A DNA stretch of 64,000 nt, from contig OZ010788.1 of assembly GCA_963932465.1 (NCBI GenBank), positions 194,682,559 to 194,746,558 of the forward strand. Direction: 5' to 3'. Position numbers and translations under genes: made by a program. The notes under the pieces are model-generated. The model saw only the letters and a program-made list of their open reading frames with translations, had not been told where the DNA came from and did no database searches. Shown piece by piece: positions 1 to 12,225 of the stretch. The first letter of the stretch is position 1; each line of letters begins with the position of its first letter. The DNA is from Maratus speciosus. Its lineage: Eukaryota > Arthropoda > Arachnida > Araneae > Salticidae.

Positions 1-109
1 GTGACAGCAGAGATAAGAGATTTTAGGCGATCGGCAGGTGCTCTGTTAACATTAGAGATGTCATTAGATGTAAAAATTGAAGGAGATGGAGTGAAGCTTG
101 AACACTTAA

Positions 110-1502
110 ACTTTGAACGTGTCTTCGGCGCATCATTTAGATTATATTACTCGTGGTAGAATACTCGAAAAGTTCGAAGAAGGGCGCAAAATGAGAGATG
201 TTGCCCATGAATTTAACATCGCGCAAAATATTGTTTCTAGGCTATGGGCGGCATTCCAAAAGAGTGGAATGTGTACTAGGCGCACGGGAGGAGGTCGTAC
301 TAGCAGTGTGACGTCCCAAGAAGATCGTTATATTGTTATTTCGGCAAAAAAAAACCGACGTAGCACAGCTGGTCAATTAGCAAATCAACTTTGTGCTGCT
401 ACAGGAACTAAAATATTGCGGAAAATTATTGCAAGACGTTTGAAAAAAGGTGGACTATACGCCCGAAGGCCTGTTGTGTGTGTCCCACTCTCGAGATGCC
501 AACGTAGCGCCCATTTACAGTGGTGCCGTATGCATCGCAATTAGACTGATGACGAATGGTCTACCGTGCTCTTCTCAGATGAGAGTAGATTCAGTCTATC
601 GTCTGATTGTAGACGTAAACTAATATGGCGCGAGGTTGGTAGTTCTTACTGTCGCGAAAATATTCTAAAAAGAGATCAATATGCGACTTCAATTATCATG
701 GTGGGGGCAGGCATCGTGTTCAATGTCGCACGGATCTCTATGTCCTTGACCAAGGGTCCATGACCGGTAGACGGTACATTGAAGACGTCCTAATTCCACA
801 TATTCGACTTTTTCGAGGTGCTGTTGGCGAAAAGTATCGTTTAATGGACAATAATGCACCTTGTCATCGCACACAGTCTGTACAAGATTGTCTTGAGGCC
901 GAAGACATCCATCGCATAGACTGATCTACCGTGCTTTTCTCAGCTGAGAGTAGATTCAGTCTATCGTCTGATCGTAGACGTAAACTGATATGGCGCGAGG
1001 TTGGTAGTTCTTACTGTCTCGAAAATATTCTAAAAAGAGATCGATATGCGACTTCAAATATCATGGTGTGGGCAGGTATCGTGTTCAATGTCGCACGGAC
1101 TCTATGTGCTTGACCAAGGGTCCATGACCGGTAGACGGTACATTGAAGACGTCCTAATTCCACATGTTCGACTTTTTCGAGGTGCTGTTGGCAAAAAGTT
1201 TCGTTTTATGGACGATAATGCACCTTGTCATCGCACACAATCTGTACAAGATTGTCTTGAGGCCAAAGATATCCATCTCATAGACTGACCAGGACGTCCC
1301 CCGGACATGAATCCCGTTGAAAATGTATAGGATGCCTTGGGGAGACGTATTGCTGCTCGACAATTTCCTCCCACAAACAAGGAAACCCTCATCCCTACAG
1401 TGAAGGAGGAATAAGGCAACTTGCCTCAACAGCTACTGAATCATGTTGTTCTGAGCATGATGAAAATTGTTTCGCATTACACGGTGGCCACATCCCTTAT
1501 TG
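110..1502 (+). pseudogene. Tc1-like transposase pseudogene with internal tandem duplication
   Basis: Remains of a DD34E Tc1/mariner transposase, the enzyme that cuts and pastes its own element. The frame opens at about 110 with a helix-turn-helix region (ITRGRILEKFEEG, then IVSRLWAAF) and a second helix region ending ARRPVVCVPL. The catalytic half is present twice in tandem: 561-925 and 926-1290, offset 365 bp. Copy 1 reads FSDESRFSL (first catalytic Asp kept) but MDNNAPCH, so the second Asp is lost. Copy 2 reads FSAESRFSL (first Asp lost) but MDDNAPCHR (second kept). After copy 2 comes PDMNPVENV with the expected Trp codon changed to a stop, then ALGRR and a C-terminal stretch ending near LPQQLLNHVV. 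Frameshifts and stops mean it is not functional. The family assignment is secure from the motifs; exact element ends were not found. Confidence 0.88.
561..1290 (+). repeat. 365-bp tandem duplication inside the Tc1 pseudogene
   Basis: Two adjacent copies both begin ctaccgtgct and end near atagactga, offset by 365 bp. Short homology at the joints (catcgca then tagactgat, near 533 and 910) suggests slippage or unequal exchange. The copies differ at scattered positions, so the duplication is not brand new. Confidence 0.85.
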
Positions 1503-1604
1503 ATATGGCACTGACGATTGTTAATTGCGAGTATTTTGCTTTCTTTGTACAGTCATGTTTTCGGACAATATTCACGTTTCAGAAAACCTCTGGTAATACA
1601 CTGT

Positions 1605-1788
1605 ATACATTCTTTCAACAAATTTTTACTTTCTTCTATCTTCAATAGAAGAAAGAATTGTAATCGAAATTTTTTTCAACTTCGGTTTTCGATGGTTTTA
1701 CAAGTTTATGGGTCAGAGATCCCCCAAAACATGTTTATAGAAAATGCCTGTCTGCCCGTTTGTCCGTCTGTCTGTCGCCATTGTACCA
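1605..1788 (+). mobile_element. HINE (Helentron-like) 5' module, truncated by insertion
   Basis: Contains the 5' hairpin ACTTTCTTCTAT-cttca-ATAGAAGAAAG (from 1628), then the family leader with tcggttttcga and a gtctgtctgtccg-like run. It reaches the first monomer at ttgtacca, where the long-inverted-repeat element at 1789 interrupts it. The family resumes at about 5713. Confidence 0.75.
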
Positions 1789-1846
1789 AGGTCATTCCAC
1801 GTGAAATCAACCAATTTAAAGAAAAAGTGTTGCACCATAGTCACGG

Positions 1847-1848
<2 letters not shown>

Positions 1849-1911
<63 letters not shown>
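1849..1911. repeat. (TA)n microsatellite
   Basis: About 60 bp of uninterrupted TA repeats within the left arm of the long-inverted-repeat element. It produces artefactual Tyr-Ile ORFs in several frames. Confidence 0.97.
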
Positions 1912-1912
<1 letters not shown>

Positions 1913-2659
1913 TAGACAGACACAGTAATGAAACCCTCAAATCCGAAAATTAAAAACAATTTTCGCAATATTGGCTGAGATATAGCCATTTGAAAATTGG
2001 TCATTTTTACCAAATGGCGGCCATCTTGGAATCTTATTAATGTCTGTAAATGGCCATAACTTGACAACTAATGGCTCAAATTCTACCTTTCTGGTACCAA
2101 TTTGAAGCTATTCGTACAAAGAATGCATATTTCACATCAAAACAATAATAATTTTCATTTCTTTACTTTTTATAATGTGCAAACTGAAAATATCACCTAA
2201 AAAGGGGGCTGACTGTAATGGCCCGTAAAAAAAATGAATCTTCATGAATTTTTTTGAAACTTGGTAGAAACATTACTCCATCTGTGTGCTTTAAATTAAA
2301 AAAAATTGGAGAGGTAAAATTTGTTTTTTTAAAATAAATGGGTTTTTACACATAGGGTGTCATTAACCAAATAATGATCATTTCAGAATCTGTAAGTACT
2401 ATTCCTAATTTAAGAAATAATGGTTAAAATAAAAATTTCCAACATCTGAATTAATGTATTGTCATTGTGTGTTTATTACATAATTAAATAAAGAAATATC
2501 AATTTGAAGCTATTTATACTAAATATTCATATATTGTATTAAAATACTAGTAAATTTTTATTTCTACAGTACTTTTTATTTCATTTAAAATATGAGAATA
2601 TAATTCTCAAAACATAGTTACATAAATATTAAATCCCTTACTATAATGGACTACATTAA

Positions 2660-3256
2660 CCCCTTAATTCTCACTCCCGTCAATATCACGGGCTGAGGTG
2701 TCGTTCGTTATTTCTCGCTCCCGTCATATTTCCGGGCTGGAGATTTATTGCTGGAAAAAACTTCTGAAGCCAGAAAAATTTAACTGGCATTTCGGTGTGA
2801 AGTCTTTGAATATTGCTGTTTGGGCTTGGCTTTTGCGCTGACTGTAATGCATGTATTGCTTTGTATTGCATGTTTCGAAATATGTAACACTCAAAAAAAT
2901 TATTAATAATCAAAATTTAATGTATATATATTATTTCAAATATTATTTGTAAAAATGTGTGTGATTATGATAAATAAAAATCTAAGATGTGAAAAATAAA
3001 GGTTTTATTCGCATATTAATTTGTACGGTCTACGGTGTAAAACAAACATTAAGACACAGAATTCTCGCATGATGGCTTTTCGACAAATATGAATTTGTTC
3101 TATAACATCTTTTTTTTTTTTTTTTTTTTTTTTTCGCCTTAAAAAAAAAAAACTAATTGCATATTTTATTTAGAAAACTTATAATTATTCAATTTCTGTA
3201 ATAAAATAAATAGGTACTTTTTTGATGTTTTTCCAAATATTAAGCGACCGTGAAGG

Positions 3257-3258
<2 letters not shown>
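2660..3258. mobile_element. piggyBac-type MITE (TTAA target), nested
   Basis: About 599 bp bounded by TTAA at 2656-2659 and 3259-3262. The termini read CCCCTT at the left and AAGGGG at the right, which fits short piggyBac-type ends and TTAA target use. Beyond the six terminal bases the inverted match is weak. No transposase is present; a long T tract lies near 3110-3135. Inference from ends and target site only. Confidence 0.6.
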
Positions 3259-3295
<37 letters not shown>

Positions 3296-3985
3296 CACAT
3301 AATATTTCCTCCTGAAATGTTGGAGAAATACTAACTGTAAATTATAGCTGAATTTATTTAATTGTGTAATTTAAATAAAATAAAATAAAAAAATATAAAT
3401 GAGTTAATTGAGTTGACATTTGACGTTTTTAGTTCACACTAAGTTAAAATTCATATGAACAAAAATCTAGATACAGTGAGACAAAAAAAAAAAAAAATAT
3501 AATACAAATCCAGGGCAAAACACTAAATGTGATGAGAAATAAGCCTAAGTTTAAACTTACACATGGAACAAATCTAGACAAAATAAGAACAAAATATTTA
3601 CTTACATGCATATAACTTTATAATATAATAGTTTTTTTCTTCAGATTTAAACTACCAAGGATTTATTCAGTTTTATAAGTAAGTTCAGTTATACTAAATA
3701 TACTGAAATAAAAATTACATAAACTGACATACTCACATCTGAACATTTAATGCATTCTGAATTATTTAAATATATAGTTCATCTTTAGAATTTTACCAAT
3801 TTGTTCATATATTTGTGATTTCAAATGTATTATATATATATATACAGTAGAAGTTTTCTTCTGTAAATGATCACACGCTAATATTAAACTTTATAAGTAG
3901 AAAATCTGTAAAGTGAGAAGTAAAAATCTGGCCATATAAATTTAATTTTTTAAGTGGGAAAGACGTCTTAAACAGGTTCTATGTA

Positions 3986-4908
3986 TAGGGGAGAGTGGGG
4001 AGGAATGGGACACTTTTTACAAAAATGAGAAAATCTTTTTTGTTTGACACAAAAACAAAAATTTCGATTTTTAGAATACAAAATAAAACACTTTCTAATG
4101 TCCTTGAACAATATAGAAGCATAATTTTCAGAAACAATTTTATAAAGAAAGAAACTGTAAATTTCAAAATGTATCACATACCCTCCCCCCCCCCCCCCCA
4201 CTAACAGGGAGGTATGGGACAAAAATAAAACAATGTATTATAAGAAGCAAATAGTCTAGTGTCAGCTATATTTACAATCTATCAAAGAGTGTAGGTTGAT
4301 AATGTCTGTGCTACAATATCAAATTCCAGTATCTTCATCACTGGAAGGATAATTCAGGATTGTTAATCAGAGATGATTATTAAGAAATCATCCGTTCAAT
4401 TTATTTATATTTTGAAGTAAATGAATATATTTTCAATGTTATAATTAATATACTACCCTTTAAAAATATTTGCATATTAGCAATTTATGCTCATCTTATT
4501 AAAAAGTAAGAATTAGACTTGTCCCATTCCCCCCTTTGCTGGCATGTCACATTCCTATCTCTATCTTCTTTTTATTAAACTTCTTGTATAAACAGAAATA
4601 CTGCTTTTAGGCATAGTTTAAATTATGGAAAATATACAGTATAATGTTCCATAAATAGGGAAACTATTACATCTATGCATAAACAAATCATTAATATACA
4701 GAAAGCATAAAAAGTATATGAAGCAAATTTACTTTTGATTATTGAAATAATCTTTTTCTTTATACAATTGCAAGCTTACGTAGATCAGCTACTTTTTTCA
4801 ACTGAAGATTGGGGTACCATTGCTTCATCTAATCTGTGATTGATGAAATATTTAGAATGATACATAAAGAGAAAAACCTACTGTCCCATTTGACCCCACT
4901 CTTCCCTA
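3986..4908. mobile_element. 923-bp MITE with 6-bp target duplication, nested
   Basis: The ends are inverted repeats: TAGGGGAGAGTGGGG at the left and the complement TAGGGAAGAGTGGGG at the right, continuing to a shared TGGGACA motif. It is flanked by exact TATGTA copies (3980-3985 and 4909-4914). A simple TA duplication is an alternative reading because the ends start with TA. Internally there are several GGGAC/GTCCC motifs and a C15 tract. No coding potential seen. Confidence 0.75.
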
Positions 4909-6104
4909 TATGTAAAGTAAATCCTCATTTATATGTGTTGCATTTATAGGTTTTCTATAATTAATTATACATTATATTCCTTAAATTATTTTCTTATATT
5001 TTTCATTGTAAAATTTTTGAAATTGTATACATTTTTTTGGGGGGGAGGGGGGGGGATTCCTACGAAATTAGTACAAATGAGGTTTTCAATATACTTTTAC
5101 ATTAATTCAGATATTAGAAAATTTTATTTTAACCATTATTTCTTAAATTAGGAATACTTACAGATTCTAAAATGATCATTATTTGGTAAATGACACCCTA
5201 TGTGTAAAAAAACATTAATTTTAAAACAACAAATTTTACCTCTCCAATTTTTTTTTAATTTAAAGCACATAGATGGGGCAATGTTTCTACCAAGTTTCAG
5301 AAAAATTCATGATGATTCATTTTTTTTATGGGCCATTACAGTCAGTCCTTTTTTTGGGGTGATATTTTCAGTTTGCAGATAAAAAAAAAGTACAGAAATG
5401 AAAATTGACTATTGTTTTGATGTGAAATATGCATTCTTTGTACAAATAGCTTCAAATTGGTACCAGAAACATAGAATTTGAGCCATTAATTGTCAAGTTA
5501 TGGCCATTTATAGACATTGATAAGATTCCAAGATGGCCGCCATTTGGTAAAAATGACCAGTTTTCAAATGGCTATCTCAGCCAAAATTGCAAAAATTAAT
5601 TTTAAATTTCAGATTTGTGGGTTTCACTACTATGTCTGTCTATGATAAAAAATTTTAAAAAATCTGTGACTATGGCGCAAAACTCATTGGTTGAATTCAT
5701 GTGCAATGACCCACTATCAAAAAGTGTATGAAGTCATGCATAGAATTGAACCAAATTTTTTACTTTCTTCTATCTTCAATAGAAGAAAGTATTGTAATCG
5801 AAATTTTTTTCGACTTCGGTTTTCGACGGCTTTACACGTTTTATGGGTCACAGATCCCCCCAAAACATGTTCATAGAAAATATCTGTCTGTCCGTGTGTC
5901 CGTCGCCATTGTACCATCAAAAAGTGTATGAAGTTATGCATAGAATTGAACCAATTTTTTGTTTTAAGTTTTTGGCTATAGCAAGCAAGTAGGTCCTCCC
6001 TTAATTTTCAAAAATATCCACCAAAAGGGGGCGCTGTAATAGCGATTTTGAATATTGTACCATCGAAAAGTGTATGAAGTTATGCATAGATTTGAACTAT
6101 TTTT

Positions 6105-9100
6105 ACTTTCTTCTATCTTCAATAGCAGAAAGTATTGTAAACGAAATTTTTTTCGACTTTCGGTTTTCGACGGATTTACACGTTTTAGGGGTCAGAGATA
6201 GCAAAAAACGTGTTTAGAGAAAATGTCTGTCTGTCCGTGTGTCCGTATGTCTGTCGCCATTGTACCATCAAAATGTGTATGAAGTTATGCATAGAATTGA
6301 ACCAAATTTTTATTTTAAGTGTTTGGCTATGGCAAGCAGATCCTCCCTAAATTTGGAAAACATTCGCCGGTAAGGGGCGCTGTAACAGCGATTTTTGTGC
6401 GATTTTGAATATTGTACCGTCCAAAAGTGTATCAAGTTATGCATAGAATTGAACCAAATTTTTTGTGTATGTTTCTGGCTATGGTAAGCAACTCTTCCCT
6501 GAACTCGAAAAAATTCAGCCAGAAGGGAGCGCTATAATTGGATCTCTGAGTCATTTTCCTTACTGTACCATCGAAAAGTGTATGAATTTATGAATAGAAT
6601 TGAGCCAAATTTTTTGTGTATGCTGCTGGCTATGGCAAATAAGTCCTCTCTGAATTTGAAAAAAATCTGCCGGAAGGGGGGCGCTGTAATAGCGATGTGC
6701 CATTTTCTTTATTGTACAATCGAAAAGTGTATAAAATTATGCATACAATTGAACCAAATTTTTTGTGCATGTTTTTGGCTTTGGCCAACAGGTCCTCCTT
6801 GAATTTGGAAATATCGCGCGGTAAAGGCCTCTGTTATAGCGATTTTTGTATACTTTCTTGATTTTTCATAGTTCTATTGTCCATCGGCGGCTCGTGCAAA
6901 GGCGGGAACTCGCTTCCTGCTACGCCAGTTATTCGCAAATATCTGATAACAACAGAATAAGGAAAAACTATTAATTTTTGACAAATATCATGATATAGAT
7001 TAACTCGTTTTTAGTCCATTTAATTGACTGAAGCAGAAATTTAAGAAGAAAAATAAAGTTGGTGTAGTATTGAACTAATAATATTGAAGTATTAACATGT
7101 GTAACTATTTTTTGAAATATTAAGATGTATAAGATAGAAGAAAGTTTTAGGATTGGCACATCCAACTAGTTTTTTTTTTTTTTTTTAAGTTTTTGGCTAT
7201 AGCAAGCAGGTCCTTCCTTAATTTGGAAAAAAACAGGGCGCTGTAATAGTGATTTTTGTGCGATTTTGAATACTGTACCATCAAAAATTGTATGAATAGA
7301 ATTGAATCAATTTTTCTGTGCATGTTTTTGGTCATGGCAGGAAGATCCTCTCTGAACTTGGAAAAATTCCGCCGGAAAGAGGTGCTGTAATAACGATTTT
7401 TGTGCCATTTTCAATATTGTACCTTCGAAAAATGTAAGAAGTTATGCATAGAATTGAACCAAATTTTTTGTAATGTTTTTGGCCATGGCAAGAACGTCCT
7501 CCCTGAATGTAGAAAAATTCCGCCGGAAGGGTGCGCTGTAATAGCGATTTTGTGTAATCTTAATTTTTCATAGTTCTATTGTACACCGTGGCTCGTGAAT
7601 CGCCGGTAACTTCCCATCCTGATAAGCCGACTATTCGTGATTTCAATAAATATCATGATCGAGATTAACTCGTTTTTACTCCGATTAATTGACTGAAGCA
7701 GAAATTTAAGATGAAAGTCAAAGTTGATATAGTGTTGAACTAATAAAAATAAAATATTGACACCTGTAACATTTTGAAATATTAAAATATATGAGATGGA
7801 AGAAAGTTTTGGGATCCAACTATTTTTTTTTTAAGTTTTTGGCTATGGCAAGCCGGTCCTTCCTTCATTTGGAAAAAATCCGCCGAAGGAGGCGCTATAA
7901 TAGCGATTTTGTGTAATCGTCTTAATTTTCCGTAGCTCTATTGTTACCAGTGGCTCGTGAATCAACGGGAACTTCCCATCCTGATAAGCCGACTATTCGC
8001 GATTTTAATAAATATCATGATCGAAATTAACTCGTTTTCTACACCGATTAATTGACTGAAGCAGAAATTTAAGATGAAGTTCAAAGTTGATATAGTGTTG
8101 AACTAATAAAAATGAAATATTGACATCTGTAACAATATTTTGAAATATTAAAATATATAAGATAGAAGAAAATTTTGGGATTGCCACATCCAACTAATTT
8201 TTTACTTTCTTCTATCTTCAATAGAAGAAAGTATTGTAATCGAAATTTTTTTCGACTTCCGGTTTTCGACGGATTTACATATTTTAGGGGTCAGAGATCC
8301 CAAAACACATGTTTATAGAAAATGTCTGTCTGTCCGTGTGTCTGTCGCCATTATACCATCCAAAAGTGTATGAAGTTATGCATAGAATTGAACCAAATTT
8401 TTATTTTAAGTTTTTGGATATGGCAAGTAGGTCCTCCCTAAATTTGGAAAACATTCGCCGGTAAGGGGCGCTGTAACAGCGATTTTTGTGCGATTTTGAA
8501 TATTGTACCGTCCAAAAGTGTATCAAGTTATGCATAGAATTGAACCAAATTTTTGTGTATGTTTCTGGCTATGGTAAGCAACTCTTCCCTGAACTCGAAA
8601 AAATTCAGCCAGAAGGGAGCGCTATAATTGGATCTCTGAGTCATTTTCCTTACTGTACCATCGAAAAGTGTATGAATTTATGAATAGAATTGAGCCAAAT
8701 TTTTTGTGCATGTTGCTGGCTATGGCAAATAAGTCCTCTCTGAATTTGAAAAAAATCTGCCGGAAGGGGGGCGCTGTAATAGCGATGTGCCATTTTCTTT
8801 ATTGTACAATCGAAAAGTGTATAAAATTATGCATACAATTGAACCAAATTTTTTGTGCATGTTTTTGGCTTTGGCCAACAGGTCCTCCTTGAATTTGGAA
8901 ATATCGCGCGGTAAAGGCCTCTGTTATAGCGATTTTTGTATACTTTTCTTGATTTTTCATAGTTCTATTGTCCATCGGCGGCTCGTGCAAAGGCGGGAAC
9001 TCGCTTCCTGCTACGCCAGTTATTCGCAAATATCTGATAACAACAGAATAAGGAAAAACTATTAATTTTTGACAAATATCATGATATAGATTAACTCGCT

Positions 9101-10297
9101 TTTAGTCCATTTAATTGACTGAAGCAGAAATTTAAGAAGAAAAATAAAGTTGGTGTAGTATTGAACTAATAATATTGAAGTATTAACATGTGTAACTATT
9201 TTTTGAAATATTAAGATGTATAAGATAGAAGAACGTTTTAGGATTGGCACATCCAACTAGTTTTTTTTTTTTTAAGTTTTTGGCTATAGCAAGCAGGTCC
9301 TTCCTTAATTTGGAAAAAAACAGGGCGCTGTAATAGTGATTTTTGTGCGATTTTGAATATTGTACCATAAAAAATTGTATGAATAGAATTGAATCAATTT
9401 TTCTGTGCATGTTTTTGGTCATGGCAGGAAGATCCTCTCTGAACTTGGAAAAATTCCACCGGAAAGAGGTGCTGTAATAACGATTTTTGTGCCATTTTCA
9501 ATATTGTACCTTCGAAAAATGTAAGAAGTTATGCATAGAATTGAACCAAATTTTTTGTAATGTTTTTGGCCATGGCAAGAACGTCCTCCCTGAATGTAGA
9601 AAAATTCCGCCGGAAGGGGGCGCTGTAATAGCGATTTTGTGTAATCTTAATTTTTCATGGTTCTATTGTACACCGTGGCTCCTGAATCGCCGGGAACTTC
9701 CCATCCTGATAAGCCGACTATTCGTGATTTCAATAAATATCATGATCGAGATTAACTCGTTTTTACTCCGATTAATTGACTGAAGCAGAAATTTAAGATG
9801 AAAGTCAAAGTTGATATAGTGTTGAACTAATAAAAATAAAATATTGACACCTGTAACATTTTGAAATATTAAAATATATGAGATGGAAGAAAGTTTTGGG
9901 ATTGCCACATCCAACTATTTTTTTTTAAGGTTTTGGCTATGGCAAGCCGGTCCTTCCTTCATTTGGAAAAAATCCGCCGAAGGAGGCGCTATAATAGCGA
10001 TTTTGTGTAATCGTCTTAATTTTCCGTAGCTCTATTGTTACCAGTGGCTCGTGAATCAACGGGAACTTCCCATCCTGATAAGCCGACTATTCGCGATTTT
10101 AATAAATATCATGATCGAAATTAACTCGTTTTCTACACCGATTAATTGACTGAAGCAGAAATTTAAGATGAAGTTCAAAGTTGATATAGTGTTGAACTAA
10201 TAAAAATGAAATATTGACATCTGTAACAACATTTTGAAATATTAAAATATATGAGATAGAAGAAAATTTTGGGATTGCCACATCCAACTAATTTTTT
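6105..10297 (+). repeat. Head-to-tail ~2.1-kb tandem duplication of a composite HINE
   Basis: Unit 1 (6105-8203) and unit 2 (8204-10297) are nearly identical along their length. Each starts at a 5' hairpin module and ends at a CCAACTAA 3' terminus that directly abuts the next 5' module. Matching segments include 6578-6802 and 8668-8892, which read the same in all three frames except for a few substitutions. A third, diverged unit begins at 10298. High identity implies a recent duplication. Confidence 0.88.
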
Positions 10298-10701
10298 ACT
10301 TTCTTCTATCTTCAATAGAAGAAAGTATTGTAATCGAAATTTTTTTCGACTTCCGGTTTTCGACGGATTTACATATTTTAGGGGTCAGAGATCCCAAAAA
10401 ACATGTTTATAGAAAATGTCTGTTTGTCCGTGTGTCTGTCGCCATTATACCATCAAAAAGTGTATCAAGTTATGCATAGAATTGAACCAAATTTTTATTT
10501 TAAGTTTTTGGCCATGACAAGCAGATCTTCCCTGAATTTGGAAAACATTCGCCGGTAGGGGGCGCTGTATAGCTATTTTTGTGCGATTTTGACTATTGTA
10601 CCATCCAAAAGTGTATGAAGTTATGCATAGAATTAAACCAAATTTTTATTTTAAGTTTTTGGATATGGCGGGTAGGTCCTCCCTGAATTTGGAAAAATTC
10701 G

Positions 10702-10715
10702 CCGGTAGGGGGCGC
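10702..10715 (+). promoter_or_regulatory. CTCF-like motif in a HINE monomer (representative)
   Basis: CCGGTAGGGGGCGC fits the animal CTCF core consensus (CC-R-S-Y-AG-R-K-GGC-R-S) at every position. The same string occurs at 22049-22062, and one-mismatch forms (CCGGAAGGGGGCGC) recur in other monomers, for example near 10996 and 13954. Binding is not shown; it may simply be a GC-rich repeat motif. Confidence 0.3.
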
Positions 10716-12225
10716 TGTAATAGCGATTTTGAATATTGTACCATCCAAAAGTATATGAAGTTATGCATAGAATTGAACCAAATTTTTATTTTAAGTTCTT
10801 GGCTATGGCAAGCAGGTCCTTCCTTAATTTGGAAAAAAATTCGCCTGTACGGGCCGCTTTAATAGCGATTTTTGTGTCATTTTGAATATTGTACCATTGA
10901 AAAGTGTATGAAGTTATGCATAGAATTGAGCCAAATTTTTTGTGTTTCTTTTTGGTCATGGCATGAAGGTCCTCCCTGAGTTTGGAAAAATTCCGCCGGA
11001 AGGGGGCGCTATAATTATTATGTCTGTACCATTTTCTTTATTGTACAATCGAAAAGTGTATAAAATTATGCATACAATTGAACCAAATTTTTTGTGCATA
11101 TTTTTGGCTTTGGCCAACAGGTCCTCCTTGAATTTGGAAATATCGCGCGGTAAAGGGGCTCTGTGATAGCGATTTTTGTATACTTTTCTTGATTTTTTGT
11201 AGTTCTATTGTCCATCGGCGGCTCGTGCAAAGGCGGGAACTCGCTTCCTGCTAAGCCGGCTATTCGCAAACATCTGATAAAAACAGAATAAGGAAAAACT
11301 ATTAATTTTTGACAAATATCAGGATATAGATTAACTCGTTTTTAGTTCATTTAATTGACTGAAGCAGGAATTTAAGATGAAAATAAAAGTTGGTATAGTA
11401 ATGAACTAATAATATTGAAGTATTAACATGTGTAACTAGTTTTTGAAATATTAAGATGTATAAGATAGAAGAAAGTTTTGGGATTGGCACATCCAACTAG
11501 TTTATGTTTATGGCTATGGCAAGCAAGTCCTTCCTTCATTTGGAAAAAATGGAAGGTGGCGCTGTAATAGCACTTTTTGTGCGATTTTGAATTTTGTACC
11601 ATCGAAAAGTGTATGAAGTTATGCATAGAATTGAACTATTTTTTTTTAAGTTTTTTGCTGTAGCAAGCAGGTCTTCCCTTAATCCGGAAAAAGTCCACCG
11701 TAAGGGGGCGCTGTAATAGCGATTTTTGTGCGATTTTGAATATAGTGCCATCGAAAAGTGTATGAAATTATGCATAGAATTGAACTATTTCTTTTTTTAA
11801 GTTTTTTGCTATAGCAAGTAGGTCTTCCCTTAACCTGGAAAAAACCCGTCGGAAGAGGATGTAATATCGATTTTTGTGCGATTTTGAATATTGTGCCAGC
11901 GAAAAGTGCATGAAGTTATGCATAGAATAGAGCCAAATTTCTTGTGTATGTTTTTGGTCATGGATAAAAGGTACTCCCTGAATTTGGAAGAATTCCGCGA
12001 GAAGGGGACGCTGTAATAGCGATTTTCGTGAATTTTCAATATTGTACCTTTGAAAAGTGTATGAAGTTATGCATGGAATTGAACCAAATTTTTTGTATAT
12101 GTTTTTGGCCATGGCAAAAAGGTCCTCCCTGAATGTGGAAAAATTAAGCCGGAAAGGGGCGCTGTAATAGCGATTTTAGTGTAATTTTCTTAATTATTCG
12201 TAGTTCTATTGTCACCAGTGGCTCG

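Larger units (their letters stand above)
1789..5711. mobile_element. 3.9-kb long-terminal-inverted-repeat element, non-coding
   Basis: The left arm (1789-2457) and right arm (5098-5711) are imperfect reverse complements over about 600 bp. Landmarks are AGGTCATTCCACGTGAA at the left end against the complement of ttcatgtgcaatgacc at the right, and caaatggcggccatcttgg (left) against ccaagatggccgccatttg (right). It sits inside a HINE monomer: ttgtacca on the left and tatcaaaaagtgtatg on the right reconstitute the monomer. No transposase ORF is visible. The interior is AT-rich and holds two smaller elements (2660-3258 and 3986-4908). The left arm has an expanded (TA)n tract not present in the right arm. 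The superfamily is not assigned. Confidence 0.85.
5713..12210 (+). mobile_element. Large HINE (Helentron-like) cluster A
   Basis: A run of one non-autonomous family. 5' hairpin modules begin at 5762, 6105, 8204 and 10298 (ACTTTCTTCTAT / ATAGAAGAAAG). 3' modules end in CCAACTAG or CCAACTAA at about 7169, 7822, 8197, 9260, 9917, 10291 and 11500, each preceded by AAGATAGAAGAAAG-like sequence, the inverted repeat of the 5' module, and a short hairpin around the last ATCC. Between them are tandem monomers of about 150 bp containing ttatgcatagaattgaacc, a ttttggctatggcaagcag-like block and ggcgctgtaatagcg. Subterminal inverted repeats, internal minisatellite and 3' hairpin with CTAG/T match the known DINE-1/pearl layout of Helentron derivatives. 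ORFs here are repeat shadows. Confidence 0.8.
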
